Source of the DNA: Patescibacteria group bacterium
Lineage (GTDB): Bacteria; Patescibacteria; Paceibacteria; UBA6257; 2-01-FULL-56-20
DNA: 64,000 bases
Assembly (NCBI GenBank): GCA_024654525.1
Contig: JANLHI010000013.1
Location: 57,124-121,123 of the forward strand
Reading direction: 5' to 3'
The translations under genes and the position numbers were made by a program. The notes under the pieces are model-generated. The model worked only from the letters and a program-made list of their open reading frames with translations, had not been told where the DNA came from and did not search any database. Shown here piece by piece: positions 40,252 to 48,225 of this stretch (the first letter of the stretch is position 1; each line of letters opens with the position of its first letter).

Positions 40252-41460
40252 ATGCTTGGAAAAGGACTTGAATCGCTCATACCCTCGCCACACTCCGAAC
40301 CGGAGCCGGAGTCGTTTCGAGAAATTTCAGAAAAGAAAGAAGGGGATGGCGTGAGTAATATTCCTGTTCAGAACAGTGAAGAAGCAAAGAGTGGTGTAGT
40401 AAATTCTGTGCCACCAACACCGGCGTCAAGTGATCCGGTAATAATTTCCACCGAAGAAATTGGTGAAAATAGCGTGTCTGATACACAAGGTAGCGTGAAA
40501 GAGGTTGCTACGCCAAATGAGGTGTCCATGGAGTCAAATCCCATACTTGAGCCCAAACCCGCTCCTGTACTCGCAACCGAAAATTTAGCTTCTTCAAACT
40601 CAATCCCCGAAACACCTTCTCGGCATGAATACGCTCCGGAGCAACGTGGACAGGCGGTGTTTCAAATTGAAGTGGAGAAAATAGCTCCAAACCCTCACCA
40701 GCCACGAAAAGAATTTGATGACGCGAGTTTGCGGGAACTTGCACAATCCATCCGAGAATTTGGAATTCTCCAGCCTCTCATAGTCACCAAAATAGAACAT
40801 GATACACCAACGGGTGTTGCCGTATCGTATGAGTTGATTGCGGGCGAGCGGCGACTCATGGCATCAAAGCTTCTCGGGTTGCCTCGTGTTCCCGCGATTG
40901 TGCGTACGGGAGACACGGATCGCGACCGACTTGAAATGGCGGTAATTGAAAATATTCAGCGTGAAAACTTGAATCCTGTGGAGACAGCGCGTGCATTCGC
41001 TCGGCTTCAGGATGAGTTTCGTATGACACAAAGAGAAATTGCATCGCGTCTCGGTAAAAGCAGGGAAGTGGTAGCAAATACACTCCGTCTTTTGGATTCG
41101 CCCACCTACATCCAGGATGCGGTTTCAAAAGGCACTATAAGCGAAAGCCATGCGCGATTGCTTCTTGCGGTGACCGATCCGGATGCACAGGAAAAATTAT
41201 TTCAAGATTTGGTGGATCGGCATCTTACGACGCGCGAACTCCGTATGCGTATTTCTGCGCGAAAGCCAATCGTCCCGCAATCCGCGGCACCTTCCATGTC
41301 ACCAGAGCTTCTTGCGCTTGAAGAAAAAATATCCGCGGAACTTGGTACTCCTGTGAAAATTGCACAGACTGACGCCGGAGGAAGAATCACCATTATGTTT
41401 TACTCTCCTGAAGAATTGAGAGGAATCTTGAATCGTCTTGGCACTAAAGAAGATATTTAA
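40252..41460 (+). CDS. parB: Chromosome partitioning protein ParB
   Basis: 402 residues, longer than usual because of a 130-residue acidic, Ser/Pro/Glu-rich N-terminal extension without known domains. The ParB/Srx core begins near 140 (ANPHQPRKEFDD), with GERRLMA at about 203 and the HTH segment MTQREIASRLGKSREVVANTL at about 260; a C-terminal dimer domain ends the protein. It shares four bases with the end of topA on the other strand. Confidence 0.92.
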   Translation: MLGKGLESLIPSPHSEPEPESFREISEKKEGDGVSNIPVQNSEEAKSGVVNSVPPTPASSDPVIISTEEIGENSVSDTQGSVKEVATPNEVSMESNPILEPKPAPVLATENLASSNSIPETPSRHEYAPEQRGQAVFQIEVEKIAPNPHQPRKEFDDASLRELAQSIREFGILQPLIVTKIEHDTPTGVAVSYELIAGERRLMASKLLGLPRVPAIVRTGDTDRDRLEMAVIENIQRENLNPVETARAFARLQDEFRMTQREIASRLGKSREVVANTLRLLDSPTYIQDAVSKGTISESHARLLLAVTDPDAQEKLFQDLVDRHLTTRELRMRISARKPIVPQSAAPSMSPELLALEEKISAELGTPVKIAQTDAGGRITIMFYSPEELRGILNRLGTKEDI

Positions 41461-43877
41461 GACACTGACTTCTTTACGCTTTTCTTTGCCTTTGTGTGGG
41501 ATTTTTTTGTTTTTTCTTTAGATCCGGAGTTTTTGTCGGTGGATAAGAATTTTGACGAGGAGAATTTACCCAACGTCCTAATAAAAGAGGGCTTTTTCGT
41601 CGAAGTTTTAACGGGAGCGGGAGGTTTGTTTTTCCACGCGGTGAATCCTTCATCAAGTGCCACTTGTGTTTCCGGTTTGGCGTTCATAATAAATGTGCAA
41701 TCGGGGTAGCGTGTGCAGGCGTAAAAAGGTTTACTCCGGCCACGTCCTTTTTTCTCTACAATATCGCCTATTCCGGATTTCGGAATTTGGATTTCAGATG
41801 TTTGATTCCCCGCATTTGTCGTCTGATGTCCGACATTTGATATCTGATATCCAGTGATACATGCCGGACATTTAAATCCCGTCTTATTCCAAATTTTTGA
41901 GATTCCTTTGCATTTTGGATAGTCGGTGCATCCGAGAAAAAACCCGAATCTTCCGCGTTTCACGTCCATGGATTTACCGCATAAAGGACAGAGCTCCCCG
42001 TCGGTTTTTTCCCTAAGTTCTTTTATTTTTGCCGCCTCTTCCGGCATGGGGAGTGTTACCTTGCTTTCGGGGTCTGGACATGCAAGAAACTTTCCCATTC
42101 TGCCGAATTTTATCATCATCATTTTCCCGCAGTGAGGACACGGTGTTTCGGAGGTCTCGGTATGTTTCAATACAGTCTTTTCTTTTTCCGTAAGACGAGA
42201 TTTAAATGGTTCATAAAAATCATTACACGCTTTTTCCCATGAAAGTTTTCCTTCCGCAACTTCGTCAAGCTCCTCCTCAATGCGAGAAGTAAAGTGAACA
42301 TCCACAATTTCCGGGAAGTGTTCGACGAGAAGATCATTCACCACCACTCCGATTTCCGTGGGGTGGTATGCGCGCTCACGTTTTTCCACATACCCTCGAT
42401 CCTGAACCGTGGAAAGAGTGGGGGCATATGTTGAAGGACGACCGATACCTTCGGCTTCGAGAGCTTTGATGAGTGTGGCATCGGTGTAGCGAGGAGGAGG
42501 TTCGGTAAAATGTTGCCTTGGATCGATTGCATCAAGTTTCAGCTTGTCTCCTTCGCGGAGTTCAGGAAGTATTCCTTCTATTTCATCTTCAGGATCGTCG
42601 CGTCCTTCGGTGTATGCGCGGATAAATCCGTCAAAGATTACCACTTGTCCGTGTGCGCGAAATGTATGGTGTCCTTTTTGTCCGATGTCGGCACTGGTTT
42701 GTTCGAATCGCGCATTATGCATCTGTGATGCAATAGTCCGTTTCCAAATAAGGTCATAAAGCCGTTGCGCTCCGCGGTCGCCTACCGATGGATTGGCACG
42801 GATACTAAGGTTAGTCGGTCGTATTGCTTCGTGCGCTTCCTGCGCTCCTTTTGATTTTGTGGTGTAGCGACGAGGATCGGGAGATGCATACTGTGCCCCG
42901 AAATTTTCTACGATAACGGATTTTGCCTGAACAAGTGCGGATTCAGCAAGATTTACGCTATCGGTTCTCATGTAGGTAATAACCCCTTCCTCATAAAGTC
43001 GTTGTGCGACAGTCATGGTTTGCTTTGCCGAGAATCCAAGTTTTCGGGATGCTTCTTGTTGGAGTGTCGCAGTGGTGAATGGAGCCGAAGGATTTCGGGA
43101 TATTTCTTTTTTTGTGACGGAAATTACATGATGAGGGTCCTCTTTCGATTCTTTGGCGATGCTTCGTGCTTGCGCTTCGTTTCGGATCGTCATTTTTGAG
43201 ATAGCGGTGTCTTTGAACGACACAAGGCGTCCCGGAAACGATTGACCGCCCGATTTTGTAAATAACGCTTCAATGGTCCAATATTCTTCTTTTGTAAACT
43301 TTTCTATTTCCCGTTCGCGCTCAACAATAAGACGCACCGCAACCGATTGTACGCGTCCTGCAGAAAGACCATAGCGTATTTTTCTCCAAAGAAACGGAGA
43401 AAGTTCGTATCCGACGAGACGATCCAATATCCGGCGTGCCTGTTGTGCATCCACAAGCTTTATATCAAGCGCGCGAGGATTTTTGAGTGCTTCTTCAATC
43501 GCATGTTTGGTGATTTCGTGAAATACAATTCTTTCCACTCCTTTCTGCCTTTTATTTTTAGTGGGTATATCCGTGAGTTCCAATGCATGCATAAGGTGCC
43601 ACGCAATAGCTTCTCCTTCGCGGTCTTCATCAGTTGCAAGGATGATGCGCGATGCAGATTTTACTTGCTTTTTCAGATTTGAGACGACTTCCTTCGCTTT
43701 CACTGGAATAACATAAGAAGGGCGGAAGTTATTTTCCACATCAATACCGAGTTTGCTTTTTGGTAAGTCGCGGATATGTCCATATGATGAGGAGAGAGTG
43801 TAGTGAGAACCTAAAAACCGAGAAATAGTTCTCGCTTTCGTGGGGGATTCTACGATGATAAGAGGTTTTTGCGCCAT
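41457..43877 (-). CDS. topA: DNA topoisomerase I
   Basis: 806 residues. Toprim (LIIVESPTKARTI; DEDREGEAIAWH), catalytic Tyr in GVITYMRTDSVNL near 300, then three C-terminal zinc-ribbon repeats starting CPHC (about 585), CPLC (about 635) and CPAC (about 665). The third ribbon is split: after CPAC, 28 residues encoded by twelve heptanucleotides (41771-41854) precede the second Cys pair (ACTRYPDC). It relaxes negative supercoils. A Lys-rich tail ends the protein. dprA lies upstream after 18 bp. Confidence 0.95.
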   Translation of the reverse strand: MAQKPLIIVESPTKARTISRFLGSHYTLSSSYGHIRDLPKSKLGIDVENNFRPSYVIPVKAKEVVSNLKKQVKSASRIILATDEDREGEAIAWHLMHALELTDIPTKNKRQKGVERIVFHEITKHAIEEALKNPRALDIKLVDAQQARRILDRLVGYELSPFLWRKIRYGLSAGRVQSVAVRLIVEREREIEKFTKEEYWTIEALFTKSGGQSFPGRLVSFKDTAISKMTIRNEAQARSIAKESKEDPHHVISVTKKEISRNPSAPFTTATLQQEASRKLGFSAKQTMTVAQRLYEEGVITYMRTDSVNLAESALVQAKSVIVENFGAQYASPDPRRYTTKSKGAQEAHEAIRPTNLSIRANPSVGDRGAQRLYDLIWKRTIASQMHNARFEQTSADIGQKGHHTFRAHGQVVIFDGFIRAYTEGRDDPEDEIEGILPELREGDKLKLDAIDPRQHFTEPPPRYTDATLIKALEAEGIGRPSTYAPTLSTVQDRGYVEKRERAYHPTEIGVVVNDLLVEHFPEIVDVHFTSRIEEELDEVAEGKLSWEKACNDFYEPFKSRLTEKEKTVLKHTETSETPCPHCGKMMMIKFGRMGKFLACPDPESKVTLPMPEEAAKIKELREKTDGELCPLCGKSMDVKRGRFGFFLGCTDYPKCKGISKIWNKTGFKCPACITGYQISNVGHQTTNAGNQTSEIQIPKSGIGDIVEKKGRGRSKPFYACTRYPDCTFIMNAKPETQVALDEGFTAWKNKPPAPVKTSTKKPSFIRTLGKFSSSKFLSTDKNSGSKEKTKKSHTKAKKSVKKSVS
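41771..41854. repeat. Twelve-unit heptanucleotide insertion in topA
   Basis: Plus strand: TTCCGGA, TTTCGGA, ATTTGGA, TTTCAGA, TGTTTGA, TTCCCCG, CATTTGT, CGTCTGA, TGTCCGA, CATTTGA, TATCTGA, TATCCAG. Exactly 84 bp, 28 codons, inserted between the two cysteine pairs of the third zinc ribbon. The two 21-bp blocks 41813-41833 and 41834-41854 are near copies. Confidence 0.85.
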
Positions 43878-43895
43878 AGTGCCGATTGGTGGGTA

Positions 43896-44954
43896 TTATG
43901 GGGAGAGTATATACCCACTCCCGGTTTCTTGTACCATGTTTTTAATAAGGAGGAAACTCATCGTGCGATTTACGGTTGCCGCATTGAGTCCTGTTTCGGA
44001 GATTACCATGTCGACGGAAAGAGGAGTGGAAGCGTGGTGCAACGCGCGAAGTACCGCATTTTCTTCGGGGGTGTGTATATCGTGGATGAGCGAAGCGCAC
44101 GATTGAGGAGGAGTGATATTGAGATCTTCAAAAATATCTTCTGCGTTGCGAATAAGGCGTGCTCCCGCGCGAAGCAGGTGGTGAGAGCCGCGAAAGTTCG
44201 GGTGTGTCACAGGACCGGGAACTACAAATATTTCACGGTTTTGATCCAGCGCGAAGCGCGCGGTTGCAAGAGCACCGGATCCTTCCGGAGCTTCCACAAT
44301 CACAGTACCAAGCGTGAGTCCGCTGATAATCCTGTTTCGTTCAAGGAATCGATGGGGCGCAGGCGCGCTTCCCGGAGGATACTCGGACACAAGAGCGCCT
44401 CCTTGCGCAATGATGCGCGCGGCAAGTCCGGCGTTGCTTCTCGGGTGTGGGTTTTCAACTCCCCCCGCGAGTACCGCGATTGTATGTCCTTTGTTTGAGA
44501 GGCATCCGGTATGTGCGGCAACATCGATACCGAACGCAAGCCCGCTTGTGATAACGCATGTAGGAGAAAGGTCGCGCGCGAGAGACTCTGCATATGCGCG
44601 TCCTTCGCGAGTCGCCTTACGGGTTCCCACTACGGCGATTCCATAATGCTCATGTCGAGGGAGAGTACCTTTGACGTAGATTCCGAATGGTGCGTAGGGT
44701 ATTTCGCGAAGGAGAGGCGGAAATGATTCATCTTCTCTCATGATGAGAGAAATATTTTGAGACGAGAGCGATGATTCCGCGGAATCGGGCGATATTTTTC
44801 CGAAAAGTTTTGAATGAGACAAAGAGTTCCACGAGGCACTCCACGATGTGTGCTGTGTATGGAGTTTTTCAATTTTTCGATAGTCGCCATCAAGAACGGT
44901 TGCGACTGCATGAAAGAAGCGCCATTCGTTATTATCTGTGGGAGATGAGCTCAT
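43896..44954 (-). CDS. dprA: DNA processing protein DprA (Smf)
   Basis: 352 residues from ATG 44954, 9 nt downstream of a TATACT box; the open frame continues to 44987. The Rossmann core (IAVVGTRKAT, SGLAFGIDVAAH, LAGGVENPHP, SEYPPGSAP, GALATARFAL) is typical, with a C-terminal winged-helix region. DprA loads RecA on incoming single-stranded DNA during transformation. With two type IV pilus loci nearby it supports natural DNA uptake. Confidence 0.94.
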   Translation of the reverse strand: MSSSPTDNNEWRFFHAVATVLDGDYRKIEKLHTQHTSWSASWNSLSHSKLFGKISPDSAESSLSSQNISLIMREDESFPPLLREIPYAPFGIYVKGTLPRHEHYGIAVVGTRKATREGRAYAESLARDLSPTCVITSGLAFGIDVAAHTGCLSNKGHTIAVLAGGVENPHPRSNAGLAARIIAQGGALVSEYPPGSAPAPHRFLERNRIISGLTLGTVIVEAPEGSGALATARFALDQNREIFVVPGPVTHPNFRGSHHLLRAGARLIRNAEDIFEDLNITPPQSCASLIHDIHTPEENAVLRALHHASTPLSVDMVISETGLNAATVNRTMSFLLIKNMVQETGSGYILSP

Positions 44955-45014
44955 AATAATGCGAGTATATACTTGATTGTATCGCATATTAGAGAACAGT
45001 GAATACGTATTTGC

Positions 45015-45020
45015 TAGAAT
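45015..45020 (+). promoter_or_regulatory. -10 box of pilus locus B
   Basis: TAGAAT ending 6 nt before the GTG at 45027. Confidence 0.4.
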
Positions 45021-45026
45021 GAAAGA

Positions 45027-45563
45027 GTGGTATTGAATTTTAAACGTACATTGCTTATCAATATTAGTGTTGCAGTTGCCGGCATCGGTGTTCTTGCGGG
45101 TGTAATAGGATGGTTTGCATCCGATATTGAAATGCAGGCAACTATAATAAATAAGGACAGAACACTGGCGCGTGAACGTTCAGCATCAATAGCGGTACTC
45201 GCAGAGTTGAAAAGCAATGCTGCAAAAGCACTGCGGTATGAGCAAAAACTAAATGCATTTCTTCCTACACAGGAACAGCTTCTCGATTTCCCGCGTACAC
45301 TTGATAACCTTGCGCGTGTGCGCAGGCTCGCACTCAGTTTTTCTTTCCGGGGAGGGCAGGGTGTGCCGGAAGGGGTAAAGCCGGGTTCGGTAGGATTTAC
45401 TTTGAGCGCCACCGGTGCGCTTAGCGATGTGCTGAATTTTATGAAGGATATTGAAATATCCCCGACACGGTTCCTTGCGACACTTAGCTCAGCAGACCTT
45501 ACGCGGATCGGTGAGGGTGAGTATCGGCTTTCGGCGCAGGGAGCAGTCTTCTTTGGAAAATAA
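45027..45563 (+). CDS. PilO-like protein (locus B)
   Basis: 178 residues starting at GTG: membrane helix at about 8-30, coiled coil (about 35-80), then a ferredoxin-like beta domain with FTLSATGALSDVLNFMKDIE, which is the usual PilO motif. It is the alignment-complex protein of the second pilus locus. Followed by a small membrane gene, after which three non-pilus genes interrupt the cluster. Confidence 0.72.
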   Translation: MVLNFKRTLLINISVAVAGIGVLAGVIGWFASDIEMQATIINKDRTLARERSASIAVLAELKSNAAKALRYEQKLNAFLPTQEQLLDFPRTLDNLARVRRLALSFSFRGGQGVPEGVKPGSVGFTLSATGALSDVLNFMKDIEISPTRFLATLSSADLTRIGEGEYRLSAQGAVFFGK

Positions 45564-45589
45564 TCCAGCATGCATACCACACATAAATC

Positions 45590-45805
45590 ATGACTATCCG
45601 CAATTTTATACGAGATCATCGGGAGTTGATGCTCATATTGAGCGCACTCTCTTTTTTAGTGTTATTGATACTCTATGTAATATGGGGAATTTCGTTTCTT
45701 ACCACACATCTCACTCAGGCTATTACCGTAAAGAAAGGGGAAGAAATTAGCGCATCGTTTCGCTTCGAAGAAGCTAAAAAGTTGCATATTCCCGGTGTTG
45801 AATAG
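45590..45805 (+). CDS. Small membrane protein of pilus locus B
   Basis: 71 residues, one hydrophobic helix at about 14-38 followed by a short charged tail. It takes the same place behind the PilO-like gene as the gene at 628-924 in locus A, but shares no sequence with it. Confidence 0.6.
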   Translation: MTIRNFIRDHRELMLILSALSFLVLLILYVIWGISFLTTHLTQAITVKKGEEISASFRFEEAKKLHIPGVE

Positions 45806-45850
45806 TAGTATGCATGTGTGGTGTTTTTTTAATGGCATCCTTCGTGTATC

Positions 45851-45922
45851 GCGCCCTTAGCTCAGTGGCAGAGCGTTCCCTTGACATGGGAAAGGTCGTA
45901 AGTTCGATCCTTACAGGGCGCA
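45851..45922 (+). tRNA. tRNA-Val (anticodon GAC)
   Basis: Acceptor GCGCCCT/AGGGCGC, loop TTGACAT, T arm GTAAG-TTCGATC-CTTAC, discriminator A, CCA not encoded. Confidence 0.94.
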
Positions 45923-46023
45923 CGGCGTTGTTGTTTCCGTGATGTATTATTTTTTAGAGAGATGCGGGTATTATTAGAATAAGCGTTGATTTTTCTTCGA
46001 AAAATCGTATGATGATGTGCAAC

Positions 46024-46098
46024 GCGCGTGTAGTTCAGTGGTAGAACGCTGTCCTGATAAGACAGAGGTCGAAGGTTCGATTCCTTCCACGCGCACCA
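46024..46098 (+). tRNA. tRNA-Ile (anticodon GAT)
   Basis: Acceptor GCGCGTG/CACGCGC, loop CTGATAA, T arm GAAGG-TTCGATT-CCTTC, encoded CCA. The next gene begins only 4 bp later. Confidence 0.95.
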
Positions 46099-46102
46099 GA
46101 AC

Positions 46103-46819
46103 ATGTCTCCGGAAGTTATTTATGAAGATAAAGATGTTGTCGTGCTGAATAAACCAGCGGGTTTTTTAGTGCATCCGATAAAGAATCTAAAAATAAAGAA
46201 CACGAAATTAAAAGTAGAAAATGAACCGACGCTTACCGATTGGCTTCTCGCGCGCTATCCGGAGATTTCAAAAGTTGGAGATAATCCCGAGATACGTCCG
46301 GGTATTGTACATCGTCTTGATCGTGCGACATCCGGCGCGATGATTGTGGCGCGCACACAGGAAAGCTTCCTCTATTTAAAGTCGCTTTTTTTGGGAAGAA
46401 AAGTTTGCAAAAAATATCTTGCGTGGGTGTATGGAGTGGTGAAAGAAAAGAAGGGGATTATTGACAGTCCGATAGGTATTGTAAATGGTACGGTGAAACG
46501 CAGTACGCGATCTTCGAGGGCGGCGCGGGATGCGATTACGCGTTACGATGTGATAAAGAGCATTACTCGCGACAAAGAGACTTTTTCGCTTCTCAGGGTA
46601 ATGCCTGAAACCGGACGCACACATCAAATACGCGTACATTGTGCGAGTATGGGACATCCGGTGGTGGGGGATATTCTCTATGGGAAAAAGCGAAAATATT
46701 CAGGTATGGTAAGAATGATGCTTCATGCGTTTTCTTTGGAGCTTCCTCTTCTTTCGGGGAGTGTGGTTCGTTTTGAAGCGGATACACCTCGTGAATTCGA
46801 TGATTTTGGAAAAAGATGA
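46103..46819 (+). CDS. RluA-family RNA pseudouridine synthase
   Basis: 238 residues. The catalytic Asp is in HRLDRATSG at about residue 73, and the family motifs GRTHQIRVH and GHPVVGDILYG follow. No S4 domain is present. After GFLVHPI the frame contains 42 bp of heptanucleotide words (46183-46224) before the conserved LTDWLL. It would modify 23S rRNA or tRNA; which cannot be told. Its ATG lies 4 bp behind tRNA-Ile, so it is probably translated from the processed tRNA transcript. Confidence 0.9.
   Translation: MSPEVIYEDKDVVVLNKPAGFLVHPIKNLKIKNTKLKVENEPTLTDWLLARYPEISKVGDNPEIRPGIVHRLDRATSGAMIVARTQESFLYLKSLFLGRKVCKKYLAWVYGVVKEKKGIIDSPIGIVNGTVKRSTRSSRAARDAITRYDVIKSITRDKETFSLLRVMPETGRTHQIRVHCASMGHPVVGDILYGKKRKYSGMVRMMLHAFSLELPLLSGSVVRFEADTPREFDDFGKR
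46183..46224. repeat. Heptanucleotide run in RluA-family gene
   Basis: GAATCTA, AAAATAA, AGAACAC, GAAATTA, AAAGTAG, AAAATGA: 42 bp, 14 codons, in frame, encoding a Lys/Asn-rich loop. Confidence 0.65.
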
Positions 46820-46883
46820 CTTTTCGTTGTATTATAGAAATAACCCTTGCAGAATCAGCTAAAAGTTTCCTGGTAAAGAGGGG

Positions 46884-46892
46884 TTATCCACA
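46884..46892 (+). promoter_or_regulatory. Perfect DnaA box upstream of second pilin
   Basis: TTATCCACA 62 nt upstream of the pilin ATG at 46954, in the only intergenic gap of this part. Confidence 0.55.
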
Positions 46893-46953
46893 GTATGATT
46901 TATTTCGATTTGTTAGAGTAATATCTATACAGAGGTAGACTAAATTTCTTGCA

Positions 46954-47550
46954 ATGAAACAACATAAAATATCCGAAGAAAAGAAAGGGTTTACGCTTAT
47001 TGAGCTTCTTGTGGTTATTGCGATTGTCGCGATTCTTGCGGTGGTGTTGGTGCTTACTTTAAACCCCGCTCAGCTTTTGAGACAGGCGCGGGACTCAACC
47101 AGAATTTCGGATTTCGCAACGCTAAAGAGCGCGTTAAGTTTATATCTCGCAGATGTCGCGAGCCCTAGTCTTTCCGGGGGGAGTAGTACGTGCTATGCGC
47201 ACGCTTCCTCGTCCGTACCTGCATCTTCCGGGTGTAGTGGCCGTTACACAACCGCAACAAACGTATCTACATCGGCGTTGCGTAATGTTACGGGAACCGG
47301 ATGGATTCCGGTGAATTTCAATGCTATCAGCTCCGGCGCTCCTATCAGTGTTGAGCCGATTGATCCCATTAATAATGCAACAAATTTTTACTCTTATGCG
47401 GCTGATACCACCAATCAAACTTTTGAGCTTAATGCAAAAATGGAAAGTACTCGTTATGCCTCAGGTGGTTCGGGTGATGTGGAGTCTACTGACGGAGGAT
47501 CGAGTTCTACTGTCTACGAAGTGGGAACGGCACCGGGTTTGAGTTTGTAG
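46954..47550 (+). CDS. Type IV pilin-like prepilin (locus B)
   Basis: 198 residues with leader KK|G and FTLIELLVVIAIVAILAVV, then 'QARDSTRISDFATLKSALSLYL'. It lacks close similarity to the pilin of locus A in the globular part, which is Ser/Thr/Gly-rich with a disulphide-like Cys pair (CYAHASSSVPASSGC). Probably the major pilin of the second machine. Processed by the single PilD of the window. Confidence 0.85.
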   Translation: MKQHKISEEKKGFTLIELLVVIAIVAILAVVLVLTLNPAQLLRQARDSTRISDFATLKSALSLYLADVASPSLSGGSSTCYAHASSSVPASSGCSGRYTTATNVSTSALRNVTGTGWIPVNFNAISSGAPISVEPIDPINNATNFYSYAADTTNQTFELNAKMESTRYASGGSGDVESTDGGSSSTVYEVGTAPGLSL

Positions 47551-47557
47551 ACGAGCA

Positions 47558-48130
47558 ATGCATGTATTAGAAGCGATGAGCGTGGCGCTCCTCGGATTTT
47601 TGTTTTTGGTACAAGTATGGAATCGCAAGCGTTTTCCTTCCTCGGTTATCGCCGTGTGGGGAATTGGAATCGTGGTGATATCCGGTTTTTTGATCCGAAG
47701 CTCATACTTTATATATGCATCATGGAAGAGCGACGGTCTTGGACACTTTTTTCTTCCTCCGCACAATTCAATTTATTACTTTATAAGGTATGTAATCGAG
47801 AGAATGTGGGCGCCGTGGGTTATTGCGTGTGGCGTGGGAGTGATTGTAATTTGGGTTGCGGTACGTATGAATAGAGCGCATGGAGAACGTTTTTTCAGAG
47901 AAGGAGAAGCGTCTCTTGCCGGCTTTTGTTTTTTCTCGGTGGGATATCCTGCATTTTTATTCTATCTCCTCGCCATATTACTTGTGGGCGCAATTGTTAC
48001 CGCGGTGAACCATGTTCGTGGAGGGGGAAGATCATCTCTGTATTATTGGTGGGTTCCTATTGCGGTCTCTGTTATAATTTTAAAGGTATATGTTATTCCA
48101 GAGACGATGCTAAATTTTTTTGCATTATAA
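47558..48130 (+). CDS. Integral membrane protein of unknown function (locus B)
   Basis: 190 residues, five predicted helices, the first at residues 4-22 and the last near the C-terminus. No motif recognised. Its place between the pilin and pilB genes, 7 bp after the pilin, suggests a pilus-related role, but it could equally be unrelated. Confidence 0.55.
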   Translation: MHVLEAMSVALLGFLFLVQVWNRKRFPSSVIAVWGIGIVVISGFLIRSSYFIYASWKSDGLGHFFLPPHNSIYYFIRYVIERMWAPWVIACGVGVIVIWVAVRMNRAHGERFFREGEASLAGFCFFSVGYPAFLFYLLAILLVGAIVTAVNHVRGGGRSSLYYWWVPIAVSVIILKVYVIPETMLNFFAL

Positions 48131-48225
48131 AAAAACTTCCTTTTCATAACAGATTTTTACCGCAATCAAGTTCATACTACATTTCCAAGCAAAAATAATT
48201 CTCAATTATTTTCACACGCAATACA

